Assembly (NCBI RefSeq): GCF_900142725.1
Contig: NZ_FRBW01000008.1
Span: 1-64,000, forward strand
From: Roseibium suaedae
Lineage (GTDB): Bacteria; Pseudomonadota; Alphaproteobacteria; Rhizobiales; Stappiaceae
Direction of reading: 5' to 3'
DNA length: 64,000 nt
Shown here: positions 51,326 to 59,869 of the stretch, in pieces
Layout: every line of letters begins with the position of its first letter
Numbering within the stretch: the stretch's first letter is position 1
Program-made: the position numbers and the translations under genes
Notes under the pieces: generated by a model
Database searches by the model: none
Seen by the model: the letters and a program-made list of their open reading frames with translations, nothing else
What the model was told of the DNA's origin: nothing

Positions 51326-53236
51326 TTATTCAGCCGCCTCGGGGAACCGATAGGCAGTGTCATCGTGCTGCGGCGTAGTGGGGCTGCCGCAACGGATCGG
51401 TTTGGGCAACCAATCCTTATCTTTGAGGGCGTTTTGAGCGAACGTTGCTCCCTCTGCTTTCTTCATATCGGCTATACTATCGGCAAAATCGCCGCCACAA
51501 GCCTCTGCTACCGCTGCTTGAATGCTGCTCCGTTGCAGGTGGGAGAAATAGTTCTCCGCTGTAGGCTTGAAATAGGCCCGCATGTCGATGCCCACGGCTG
51601 CGCCGATCTGATTGGCATGTTCCGCAGACTTGGGCCGCATGAACTTGCCCTCCACCGCATTGACGGAATGCGAAGCCGCCCATGCCATCAGGTTCAAAAG
51701 CTGATCGCGGGTCTGGTCGATGCACCAGTCCCAAAGATCGGCTGAATTGCCCGGAATTTGGCTTCCATACTGCTCGGACAGGTTTTCCAGTTCTTCAAGG
51801 GCAGCGCATTGGTCCGGCTCCTTCATCGAACCTGCCAGATCGGTGTGCGTGATCGACAGTTCCAAGGCGGACTGCTGGTGGACACCGTAGCCGGTATAGG
51901 CGAGGCGCAACAGGAGAGCATGAACCACGCTGGCAAGGGCCACGTCCGGGTTGTTCGCCAGCTCAAGACGCAGTGCTGCGGTCTTCTGGGCGGTCAGATT
52001 CTCCATCAAGGTGGCGGAGTGTTTGAGCACGGGTTTCCCCTGCCCTGCTGAACCTTCTTCGCAGCTTTCGCCGGTTTCCTCTGAGTCTGCGTCCTCAGCC
52101 TGACAATCTTCCGGCTTGACCAAGCCGCGCTCTATGCGCAGCAATCCATTGTGGTTCAGGCAGATAAGCACGCCAGCGGTCTCGATGTCCTCCAGTGCGT
52201 AGGTTTCCTGCTCTGCGATCAATTCTAGCGCGGAGATTTTCTCGCCAAGCTCGTTCAGCTCGGTTTCGGTTTCATCCGTTTCGTCACAAAGCTCCAACTC
52301 GTGATATCTCGCCTCAAGCGCTTCCAGTTCCTCGGCCTGTTCCACCGTCAGCTCCCCTTGCTCGGGATAGCGCCGGTCAAAATCCTGCAGGGCCTGCCAG
52401 TCGATTTCCGAAACCGTCTCAACCCACTTCCAGCCTTCGGCCCTGACCGCCTCGGCTTCTGCCTCCATCTTGTCGGCAACGAGTTTTTCGAGAAGAGCGG
52501 TATCGGTTGCGTATCCGCCTGAATGGTCATCGAACAGATCGCGTTTGACGGTGCCGCCTGCGGCCTCATAGGCGTCCAGTCCGCCAAGGAACCGCAACCG
52601 CTTGTCCGACGCTTTCACGTCCTCGCCTGCGAGGGCCTGTCTGATGCTGCTCGCATGACGGCCATAGGAGGGCAGTGCCTCCCAAACCCGTTTTTGCTCT
52701 TCGTAGTCGTCCGTGATGGTAAAGGCGGCAAGCTGATCAAGGTTCATGCCTTCTTGGCGGAAGATCTCCCGAAGCTCTGGCGCTACACGGCCAAGGGCAA
52801 GCCGCTTCCTGACGATGCTTTCCGTTGTCCCGAATTTCGCCGCGATATCCGCGACGGGTTGACCGGCGGCGGCCAAGCCGCGGAAGGCTTCGAATTGGTC
52901 AGCCGGGTTCATCGCCTCCCGCATGATGTTTTCGGTGAGGCTGAGTTCCTGCGCTTCTTCCTTGCTGATCACCTTCACCGGCACGGGATGATCGGCGGCA
53001 AGGGTGCCCTGCTCCGCCAACAGCAGCGCCGCACGGTAGCGCCGTCCACCCGCTGACACATAATAGCCATTGCCCTTGGCTTTACGGACCAAAAGGTTTT
53101 GCAGGATGCCTTGAGCGGCAAGGCTGCATGCCAGTTCTTCAATGCTTTTCTGGCTGTAGGTCTTGCGCACATTCAGCGGATCGATTTTCAGCTCGTTAAG
53201 CGGTACGAAGATGATTTCAGCAGTGTTGGTGGTCAT
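51326..53236 (-). CDS. ParB/Spo0J-like DNA-binding protein, plasmid type
   Basis: A 636-residue protein. The ParB N-terminal domain spans residues about 8-110 (PLNELKIDPLNVRKTY, GGRRYRAALLLAEQG, SLTENIMREAMNPADQFEAF). A helix-turn-helix follows (PVADIAAKFGTTESIVRKRL), then a long acidic middle and a C-terminal domain without known motifs. It is much longer than partition ParB/RepB and is the type found as a plasmid/ICE accessory gene next to DUF932. The start at 53236 has GGAG upstream; a longer start at 53410 would add a proline-rich non-conserved tract. Confidence 0.85.
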   Translation of the reverse strand: MTTNTAEIIFVPLNELKIDPLNVRKTYSQKSIEELACSLAAQGILQNLLVRKAKGNGYYVSAGGRRYRAALLLAEQGTLAADHPVPVKVISKEEAQELSLTENIMREAMNPADQFEAFRGLAAAGQPVADIAAKFGTTESIVRKRLALGRVAPELREIFRQEGMNLDQLAAFTITDDYEEQKRVWEALPSYGRHASSIRQALAGEDVKASDKRLRFLGGLDAYEAAGGTVKRDLFDDHSGGYATDTALLEKLVADKMEAEAEAVRAEGWKWVETVSEIDWQALQDFDRRYPEQGELTVEQAEELEALEARYHELELCDETDETETELNELGEKISALELIAEQETYALEDIETAGVLICLNHNGLLRIERGLVKPEDCQAEDADSEETGESCEEGSAGQGKPVLKHSATLMENLTAQKTAALRLELANNPDVALASVVHALLLRLAYTGYGVHQQSALELSITHTDLAGSMKEPDQCAALEELENLSEQYGSQIPGNSADLWDWCIDQTRDQLLNLMAWAASHSVNAVEGKFMRPKSAEHANQIGAAVGIDMRAYFKPTAENYFSHLQRSSIQAAVAEACGGDFADSIADMKKAEGATFAQNALKDKDWLPKPIRCGSPTTPQHDDTAYRFPEAAE

Positions 53237-53318
53237 TTGGATAACTCCGGTTGCCGTGATGGGCGTGAATTGGATGAAAAAGGGCACGGGAGCGGGGGGA
53301 CCGCTCCCCGGTTCTGGC

Positions 53319-54182
53319 TCAGGCTGCGGCTCGCATGCCCTTGAGTTCGGCCATTTTCTCGGTGAGGACCCAAAGCGCTTTGTTGAGTTTGATGTCCTGA
53401 TCGATGCCATTCACGGCGCGGGTGCGGCTCTGGCGGCGGCGTCCCTGTGTATCCCGTGACACTGTCCGGATGCCGCCCCGGATCATGTTTTCCTGCGCGA
53501 CGTTGAATGTCGTCCAGAGGTCTTTACCGGTATCTCCACGGCGGCGCGGATCAAGAAGCTGTTCCGGCTTAACAGGTGTGTTTGTTTCACCTTCCGCATC
53601 TGCGAACCGCAGCACGTGAGCCGCTTCAGCAAAGGCATGGCGTTCGTCAGTGTTGAGTGCCAGCATCGACCAGTCAGCTGGAGCGATGAGAGCCTTTTCG
53701 GCTTCCTTCATCACCCGATAGGTCCCCTCAATCACCTTTGCGCCAACGTCTCCGCTGTGCCGCACCTTCACGCTGTCGAGAGTGGATGTCTGGGACACCA
53801 GCGAATTGAGGCAGCAGACGCGGAACAATCCAGCCATCAGGTCATAGGCGGATGTGCCGTCATTGGCGTTTTTCAGCAGGATTTCGCAAACGGTATCGCC
53901 GACGCTGTACTTGCGGTCATCGTCCAGACGGCGAAGCCTGATCAGATGCTTGGTGAAGTCGGATTTGGTTTCGTCGCGGGGGCGGGCCTGCTTTGCGCCA
54001 ACCGGCATGAAACCCTCATCCATCAATCCCCGCAGGATGTCGATTGTCGGGATCGGCTGAAACCGGTCTGAGCGGCTTTCATGGGCTGACGTTGCGAAGA
54101 TCGACGGGGCCAAGCGCCGCAATTCGTCTTCGGTGAGGGCGCGGCCATGATCAAACCGGGCGGTGTGCGCATAAACTGTCAT
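53319..54182 (-). CDS. DUF932 protein
   Basis: A 287-residue DUF932 protein. The family core is visible in RFQPIPTIDILRGLMDEGFM, the HLIRLRRLDDD segment and FRVCCLNSLVSQTST. DUF932 genes are carried by phages, plasmids and ICEs and have no settled function. Its ATG lies at the beginning of the long repeat R2, which forms its whole upstream region. It lies 82 bases upstream of the ParB-like gene and probably shares a transcript with it. Confidence 0.85.
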   Translation of the reverse strand: MTVYAHTARFDHGRALTEDELRRLAPSIFATSAHESRSDRFQPIPTIDILRGLMDEGFMPVGAKQARPRDETKSDFTKHLIRLRRLDDDRKYSVGDTVCEILLKNANDGTSAYDLMAGLFRVCCLNSLVSQTSTLDSVKVRHSGDVGAKVIEGTYRVMKEAEKALIAPADWSMLALNTDERHAFAEAAHVLRFADAEGETNTPVKPEQLLDPRRRGDTGKDLWTTFNVAQENMIRGGIRTVSRDTQGRRRQSRTRAVNGIDQDIKLNKALWVLTEKMAELKGMRAAA

Positions 54183-54792
54183 TTTGTGTTTTCTCCATTT
54201 TCCCTTTTCCGCGAAGCGGGTTCTGCCCCGAAGGGCAGGAGCCCGGCTCCTGCTCCTGAGACCTCGGCGGTGAGAGCGAAGGGGAGAGGGACAAGGGCAA
54301 AATCAGGAGGGGTATCGCCCACCGGAACGGCTGGGCAGCGGGTTCGCGGCACGCGGATCCGCTGCCCAAGTCCTGCACAAGCAGAATGTGCCGGCGCAGT
54401 CGGCTCATGGAGTGCGGAAGGATGGGGAGACCTGATTTTGCCCTTGTGGGAGAGGGGAAGCCGCGCGGCCTCTCTCCTGCCCTACTGACAATGACCGCGG
54501 CAGCGGACCTATTGTTTGGATGACTGCGCAGCGATTGGCAGAACCATCATTTGGGGGTTTGCCGTGAACCGAAAGATTTTTTCAGGAAAATCCGGAGATG
54601 TGGGCGAATACTGGAACGCGCGCATCATCAAGCGCGAAAGAGAAGCTCCAGCCCTTGGAAACCCAAACGGCAAGCAAAGCGCGCAGGACGGCTGTCCGGA
54701 GGCAAGAGGGATCGTGACCGGCAGGTGGAGACAGCTGCTTGCTGCTGGCTCCGTGAGCGAAGCGAGTAGAGCCCAGCCCCCAAGGGGGATTG
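54175..54792. repeat. Repeat R2, copy 1 (interrupted)
   Basis: Nearly identical to 57614-58080 over 54175-54513 and 54669-54792, with about 155 extra bases between these blocks. It begins at the DUF932 start codon (shared ACTGTCATTTTGTG). It contains a 17-bp perfect inverted repeat (ACAAGGGCAAAATCAGG at 54291-54307, CCTGATTTTGCCCTTGT at 54431-54447) enclosing a further hairpin with 10-bp arms (54332-54341, 54359-54368). It could be a structured leader, an ncRNA or a mobile element; the sequence does not decide. Confidence 0.85.
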
Positions 54793-54987
54793 TTCAAATT
54801 GTCTGGTATTTTTTATTATCGGGTATTTCATTTGAGATGTGCTGCAACAAGTTGAGTGTTCATTTGTCACAGCGTGAAATTGTCGTCAAACTCAATCGGC
54901 ATGACCGTGAAATAGCTGCAATCGGCAGAGCGATACAATTGCCTGGCTCCAGGATTGAGCCGGACAAACGTAACTTGAACCAAGGGA

Positions 54988-55018
54988 AACCCGCGTCCTC
55001 GAAAGGATGCGGGTTTGT
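54988..55018. terminator. Hairpin after the small gene at 55023
   Basis: AAACCCGCGTCC and GGATGCGGGTTT form a strong stem (one G-T pair) around TCGAAA. It lies just 3' of the leftward gene ending at 55023. The T-run is short in both directions, so termination efficiency is uncertain. Confidence 0.5.
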
Positions 55019-55022
55019 TGTG

Positions 55023-55226
55023 TCAGCCGGTTTTGGCAGCTTTCGCATTGTCGTTGTCTGACTTCAGATCGACGTTGTAGCCGAAGCGGATGCTGACGAA
55101 GGGCGGCAGGCCGATTGTGACGCTGATACTGAACTGGCCATTGGAGCGTCCTTTCTTCAGGAGCTTACCGAAGTAGGCAAAGACGTCGCGGCTGGTACGT
55201 TTCAGGTAAGAGAAGATCTTTTTCAT
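55023..55226 (-). CDS. Small basic protein, 67 residues
   Basis: Starts MKKIFSYLKRTSRDVFAYFG, followed by KKGRSNGQFSISVTIGLPPF and VSIRFGYNVDLKSDND. GGAG lies 7 bases before the ATG and a hairpin follows the stop. It is basic at the N-terminus and strand-rich later. Family not recognised. Confidence 0.6.
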   Translation of the reverse strand: MKKIFSYLKRTSRDVFAYFGKLLKKGRSNGQFSISVTIGLPPFVSIRFGYNVDLKSDNDNAKAAKTG

Positions 55227-55963
55227 GCTGGTCTCCGTTTTGTTGATTTCGAATGGTGCGAAGCCGATAGACGCGGCGTCCGGCGCCGGTCCGCACCGCC
55301 AGCGGCCGCAACGCAGTGGAGGACCCGAAGGGTTGCGGATTGGCGTCAGCCGCGTAAATTCACGAAGCAAACCATCGAAATTTTCAACAAACGAGACCAT
55401 GGGAAGTCTTCTCCCTGGGACGGACCCGCCTCGGTGATCGCAGCCCGGCAAGCTCCTGAAGAAAGGACGGGCCGCGAAGAATGCCGCCTAAACTGCCGCC
55501 CTTCGTCAGCATCCGCGCACAGCTTTCCGTGCCGGTCCACAGACAAGCCCAGGCTGCCCAAACAGGCTGACACGTCAAACCGCCTGCCGGGCGGTTTCAT
55601 GTTTGGGAAGGGAGTATTGAGGGGCGTGGCCGGAGGGGCCGCCCCTTGATCTGTTTTTCGGGCGTTCGATGCGCCGGGAAAACGGCAGGGGCTTTGCGAT
55701 CCTGGAGAAATGGCCTATATTGAGAACCGGAGTGACGCGGCAGGTTTCCCCGCCGCGCCTTTTCCTAGATCGTGAATTGGACCCGGATAGTGACACGCCA
55801 GTGCTTCCGGGTCTTCTTCATTTCTAGGGTAACGCTTATTGGCAAAAGCCACATCGTCGTTACCTCCGTTAGAGCGGCAAGGCTGTTGCCACAGCCGGGC
55901 GAGCCGATCTTGCCCGGTCGCGCCGCTGGCCCGGCGCTGCTGCTTTAGCCACTCAAAACTGAA
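55227..55963. other. Non-coding stretch with hairpins and repeat R1
   Basis: About 740 bases without a credible gene. It holds repeat R1 copy 2 (55611-55699), a terminator-like hairpin with arms AAACCGCC and GGCGGTTT (55577-55597), and a second stem GACCCGGA/TCCGGGTC (55780-55813). Confidence 0.55.
55611..55699. repeat. Repeat R1, copy 2
   Basis: Second copy of the sequence at 51172-51261, differing at a minority of positions in the first half and identical at the end (ATGCGCCGGGAAAACGGCAG onward). It lies in a non-coding spacer, directly after a terminator-like hairpin. Confidence 0.8.
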
Positions 55964-56200
55964 TCAGTCGACCTCTTTGTAGAACCGCAAAACTCTCGGG
56001 TTCGTTAACTGGTCCCGTGTCGCCGCAAACCTGTAACCGTCCCAATCCGGCCAGGACTCCCAACCGCTCGGCGTTGCTCTGCCATACCAGACCCGAACGA
56101 TAACGCGATTGTCTCCCCATTCGTCGACGATGGAAACCGTATGCGTTCCGCCAAGCCCAGAAGCGATGTCATAGACATTGACCTTTCGGAACTGTGACAT
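55964..56200 (-). CDS. Small soluble protein, unknown
   Basis: A 78-residue protein starting MSQFRKVNVYDIASGLGGTH, with a strong GAGGGGAGGGG tract upstream. It is rich in Trp and aromatic residues (WYGRATPSGWESWPDWDG). It lies 12 bases after the methylase gene in the same leftward run. Family not recognised. Confidence 0.65.
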   Translation of the reverse strand: MSQFRKVNVYDIASGLGGTHTVSIVDEWGDNRVIVRVWYGRATPSGWESWPDWDGYRFAATRDQLTNPRVLRFYKEVD

Positions 56201-56212
56201 TGTCCCCTCCCC

Positions 56213-57058
56213 TCACAGCAAGACAAGCTGTTCGGCGGGGCGATACGGCAGGACCGGAACCGGCAGGGCGTTTAGGCGCTCTTGCACCCGTCCGTGACGG
56301 GCGCGATCCTGGTCAAACTCGTAGCAGGCGATCTCGCAAATGATCGAGGTATCCTTCCAGTCGTCCTTGTACATCGAGGTATCGACGCCCGCACCTTCAT
56401 GCATGCGGTATCCTGTCAGTCTCTCAAATTCAGCCGCTGGCCCGGCTTCCACGCGCTTAAAGTACTGGGCGCCGGAGTAGCGGAAAGCTGCGGAAGTTTG
56501 CGGTACAATGAACGCGCCACGGTCAGCGAGCTGGGCCGCGATGTCGATGACATGAAACTCAAACTGGCGACCACGATAGCGCGGTCCATTGCCGGTGCGC
56601 CTCACGGCACCGAACGGCGGGTTGGACACGGCTACGTCAAAGTGTTGTCCACCAAGCTCCCTTTGCCAGTCCCGCCAGTCAAAGACATCGGCGCAAATCC
56701 ACCGGGCCTCAGGCAACAACTTCCTGCCAACCTCAACATATCGGGGATTGACTTCAACGCATGTCAGTTCCGGGCAATTGTCAGCCCACTTCGCGCGGTG
56801 GTGAAGGAAGTAGGACAGGATTCCGATCCCTGCGCATAGGTCAATCACGCGGCCGCCAGCGCCCCCGGCATCGATGGAGAAGTCTGCTGCCAGTCCCCAG
56901 GGCGTGAAGAACGCCCCGGCTGCCCCGTTGATGTGGTTCGCTCCTTCGTGCCAGTTCTGGAACACGAAGTCTTTTTCGTCTTCGCTCAGACGATCCTTCC
57001 TCAGGATCGCCTCAGCCTCCGTGTGAGCCTTGCGCTGCGCTTTGGTGAGTTTCGCCAT
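56213..57058 (-). CDS. N6-adenine-type DNA methyltransferase
   Basis: A 281-residue SAM-dependent methyltransferase. The SAM site is in GGRVIDLCAGIGILSYFLHH, an acidic second strand is in LTCVEVNPRYVEVG, and the catalytic motif is VSNPPFGAV (NPPF). These fit small or N6-adenine DNA methylases of plasmids and phages. No restriction partner is adjacent, so it is probably an orphan that protects or regulates plasmid DNA. Confidence 0.87.
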   Translation of the reverse strand: MAKLTKAQRKAHTEAEAILRKDRLSEDEKDFVFQNWHEGANHINGAAGAFFTPWGLAADFSIDAGGAGGRVIDLCAGIGILSYFLHHRAKWADNCPELTCVEVNPRYVEVGRKLLPEARWICADVFDWRDWQRELGGQHFDVAVSNPPFGAVRRTGNGPRYRGRQFEFHVIDIAAQLADRGAFIVPQTSAAFRYSGAQYFKRVEAGPAAEFERLTGYRMHEGAGVDTSMYKDDWKDTSIICEIACYEFDQDRARHGRVQERLNALPVPVLPYRPAEQLVLL

Positions 57059-57061
57059 GAC

Positions 57062-57517
57062 TCAAAACTCCCCGTCAACAACGATGACCGGCGCACATTT
57101 TTCTATCCGGATCGTGAAACCCGACAGGCTGAACCCGATCAGGTCTGGGTCTTCCAGAGTGATCATTTCCGGATCCATGACCGGGCGATTGACTGTAAGC
57201 ATCGCCGCGATCTCCTCGACGTTCATGCGAGGCTCGGCAATTTCGCCGTTCTCGTCCCTGCCGACAATCACGAGATTACCGGCAAGCGGATTAGGGAAAC
57301 CCTTGAGATAAACGATGGTGTGCAGACCGTCTGTAAGGCCGTTGTCATCCAAAAAAATATCGTGATGGTCATCGATGCGGACAATATCGAACAGGCTGCA
57401 CCTGATGCGCTGTTTTATTTCCTCAAGATAGGTTTCTCTGTTCAGCGAGATATCTGCGATTGCCCCACTAAAGCTGTCATAGAAAAACGCGGTGACGTAG
57501 GCGGACGTGTTGGTCAT
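57062..57517 (-). CDS. Soluble acidic protein, unknown
   Basis: A 151-residue acidic protein starting MTNTSAYVTAFFYDSFSGAI. It includes HHDIFLDDNGLTDG and a C-terminal half with MDPEMITLEDPDLIGF. GGGAGGG lies upstream. It is 3 bases from the methylase gene, in one operon. Family not recognised. Confidence 0.65.
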   Translation of the reverse strand: MTNTSAYVTAFFYDSFSGAIADISLNRETYLEEIKQRIRCSLFDIVRIDDHHDIFLDDNGLTDGLHTIVYLKGFPNPLAGNLVIVGRDENGEIAEPRMNVEEIAAMLTVNRPVMDPEMITLEDPDLIGFSLSGFTIRIEKCAPVIVVDGEF

Positions 57518-57531
57518 GGTGTTCCCTCCCC

Positions 57532-57621
57532 TCAACCTGCAATCACAAGGCACAGGCCGAACAGGCCAGAGAGGAACGAGCTCAGGCTGATTACCTCGGC
57601 AATGAATTTGACGACTGTCAT
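57532..57621 (-). CDS. 29-residue membrane peptide
   Basis: A tiny leftward gene: MTVVKFIAEVISLSSFLSGL, then FGLCLVIAG. It is a single hydrophobic helix. Its start codon lies in the conserved beginning of repeat R2, in the same position as the DUF932 start in copy 1, which is the main reason to believe it is translated. It resembles small toxin or regulatory peptides in size; function unknown. Confidence 0.5.
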   Translation of the reverse strand: MTVVKFIAEVISLSSFLSGLFGLCLVIAG

Positions 57622-58080
57622 TTTGTGGGTTCTCCTTTTCCCTTTTCCGCGAAGCGGGTTCTGCCCCGAAGGGCAGGAGCCCAGCTCCTGCTCCTGAGAC
57701 CTCGGCGGTGAGAGCGAAGGGGAGAGGGACAAGGGCAAAATTAGGAGGGGTATCGCCCACCGGAACGGCTGGGCAGCGGGTTCGCGGCACGCGGATCCGC
57801 TGCCCAAGTCCTGCACAAGCAGAATGTGCCGGCGCAGCCGGTTTATGAAGTGCGGAAGGATGGGGAGACCTGATTTTGCCCTTGTGGGAGAGGGGATGCC
57901 GCGCGGCCCCTCTCCTGCCCTGCTGGCAATGACCGTGGCAGCGGACCATATTAAGGGAAAGCAGAGCGCGCAGGACGGAAGTCCGGAGGCAAGAGGGATC
58001 GTTACCGGCAGGCGGAGACAGCTGCTTGCGGCAGGCTCCGTGAGCGAAGCGAAGAGAGCCCGGACCCGATAAGGGGATTG
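57614..58080. repeat. Repeat R2, copy 2 (uninterrupted)
   Basis: About 467 bases matching 54175-54513 and 54669-54792. The long inverted repeat is kept (57729-57745 with 57869-57885); its one changed base makes a G-U pair if the + strand is transcribed but an A-C mismatch on the minus strand. It forms the upstream region of the 29-residue peptide gene. Confidence 0.85.
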
Positions 58081-58313
58081 CCAAATCTAAAAAGCTCCGG
58101 GCTTCTTAGAAGTAATGCGGCAATGCAACGATTGCATGGGGTAGTATGACCAAACCCCAGATTGGGCGATGTCACCTTAACTTGAATTCGGATGCCAGGA
58201 AGGCTTCTACCTTGAGGATTAACCTCAGGAAATGACTCCGGCCGCAACTCACCACCTTGCCATCGTCTAATTCACCTGCATTCGGAGCTGGAACTAGAGT
58301 GGGCGGTTATTAG

Positions 58314-59708
58314 TCACTTCGATCCCCACACGTCTTGCCACGCCCTAAATTCCGATGGACTCACTTGATAGCGGGCGAAGTTACCTTCGTGCATTCCGAT
58401 GAGCTCGTCCTCCACGATCTCAATAAACCTGCCTCTATCTTCTGGTTTGACTCGACTGCTCGCCCAGGCTGAGACCTCGGTTCCAACCTGCCTGCGCCCC
58501 ACTTTCGCACGGATCAGCATGGCAACAATCTCGCGGAACTCGGCACGATATTTCAGCCGGAACGGATCGGGTTCACCGAGGGACTGCCGGACTGCCGCAT
58601 ACTTTGCAGCTGAGCGTTCATAGGCCCAGAAGAAAACGTCTCTAAGCAACGATACGTCGTTGAGTTCATAGACGCCAAGAATTGCATCTGTGTAGGCCCG
58701 CTGAGAAACATCAGTGAACGACAGTGGTGCGAGGTTGCTTCGGATCAACGGGATATTTGCGGCTAGGCGCGAGACCCGTTTGTTCACGTCGTCAAACGGT
58801 TGCAAATATGGCAGCTGGACCATAACGAAAAACGCCTGTTCGAATGGATCCTCTATTGCAGCCGCCTTTTGCAGCAGCTGATTAAAAGAAGTCTCGATCA
58901 GCTGAGGGACTTCGAGGGGATGAAAAACCGACTGATCAATACCAACAGCAATATAACGCAGACGACCGGATGCCGAGGGGTCTGCCAGCAGGTTATTTGA
59001 TAGCAGGGCGTGAAGGTTCAGAAGTGTATATCTGTTGAAGTCGATCTCATCTGCGGTGCCAACCAAAAACTCGATCGCATCCTTATGGTTAAGGATCATC
59101 TGTGCTTCAATGTGGTTTCGGCCAGTCGCTTCTTCGCCAAATTCGATCAGGCGCCTCGTATCGAGCAAGGAATAGGTGTTGCCTTCGAGGCGGCTGGAGT
59201 TCCAGGCGAGGTCGATCAGCAACCGATTGAGAATGAGCTTCGCATAAGTGCCTGCCGGCTGGGGCGCGGTTTTGGACTCGCCAATTTCCTGGAGACGTTC
59301 GCGCTCTCCCTCTTCAAGATAGAATGTGGAATTTGGTTCGTACCTATCGAGGAAATCTACGTTATAGCCGACAGGCCTTCTGGCTCCAGTTGGCTGTACG
59401 ATATAGGCACGAACTGCATACCCGTCCTTCGAAAGCCTGATCAAGCGGCCGTAGTCATCTTCTTGTTGTGTTGGCTCGCCAGCAGCGGGGTCTCCGGATG
59501 TCGAAAGGTGATACTTCGCCCATCGACCACTGCTGGTCATACGCAGTAGCCCTACTTCCACAAGCTGTTTTAGCCGATACTGAAGAGTACGGCGTGGGAT
59601 AGCTTCGGAGAGGCTATTTGCAATATCTGATGCAGAAATGCCATCAGAATGTTCAGCAACGATATCCTGCAGCTTTTTCAGTGCATCTTCGGGTACTTTG
59701 TTCGCCAT
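58314..59708 (-). CDS. Fic-domain protein with variant active-site motif
   Basis: A 464-residue protein. A winged helix is at the N-terminus (ISASDIANSLSEAIPRRTLQ). The class II inhibitory motif SSRLEGN follows, then the Fic core. The usual HPFxxGNGR motif reads LQPFDDVNKRVSRLAANIP: Gln replaces the catalytic His. Fic proteins usually transfer AMP to target proteins; without His this one may be inactive, use other chemistry, or act mainly as a regulator. The related DVNKR subfamily may carry Gln regularly (recollection). The start at 59708 was chosen over 59741, which lies inside the operator-like repeats. Confidence 0.85.
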   Translation of the reverse strand: MANKVPEDALKKLQDIVAEHSDGISASDIANSLSEAIPRRTLQYRLKQLVEVGLLRMTSSGRWAKYHLSTSGDPAAGEPTQQEDDYGRLIRLSKDGYAVRAYIVQPTGARRPVGYNVDFLDRYEPNSTFYLEEGERERLQEIGESKTAPQPAGTYAKLILNRLLIDLAWNSSRLEGNTYSLLDTRRLIEFGEEATGRNHIEAQMILNHKDAIEFLVGTADEIDFNRYTLLNLHALLSNNLLADPSASGRLRYIAVGIDQSVFHPLEVPQLIETSFNQLLQKAAAIEDPFEQAFFVMVQLPYLQPFDDVNKRVSRLAANIPLIRSNLAPLSFTDVSQRAYTDAILGVYELNDVSLLRDVFFWAYERSAAKYAAVRQSLGEPDPFRLKYRAEFREIVAMLIRAKVGRRQVGTEVSAWASSRVKPEDRGRFIEIVEDELIGMHEGNFARYQVSPSEFRAWQDVWGSK

Positions 59709-59719
59709 TGTCGAAATTC

Positions 59720-59814
59720 TTGCGCGTAGGGGTAGGCGCAATTATCGTTTTTTAGGCGCAACTTTCAAGCATATGCGCAAGCTTGGACGATAGGCGTAGG
59801 AATCATTGCGCGTA
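59720..59814. promoter_or_regulatory. Five operator-like TANGCGCAA repeats
   Basis: Five near-identical 9-mers surround the region just upstream of the Fic start: TTGCGCGTA (59720-59728 and 59806-59814) and, in the other orientation, TAGGCGCAA (59733-59741 and 59753-59761) and TATGCGCAA (59772-59780). The first two form an inverted pair. Spacing and position suggest binding sites, possibly for the Fic protein's own winged helix (inference). Confidence 0.6.
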
Positions 59815-59869
59815 GGAGCCAGGAAGGCCAGCCTGTGAAAAGATAGATCAGGGGATACGTTGCCTATGA

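Noticed and set aside
53237-53410. N-terminal extension of the ParB-like protein
   Set aside because: The extra 58 residues are antisense to the end of the DUF932 spacer, proline-rich and lack a ribosome-binding site; the ATG at 53236 has one.
56409-56416. Another TATCCTGT nic-like match
   Set aside because: It lies inside the methylase gene, has no adjacent inverted repeat and is far from relaxase genes, so it is probably chance.
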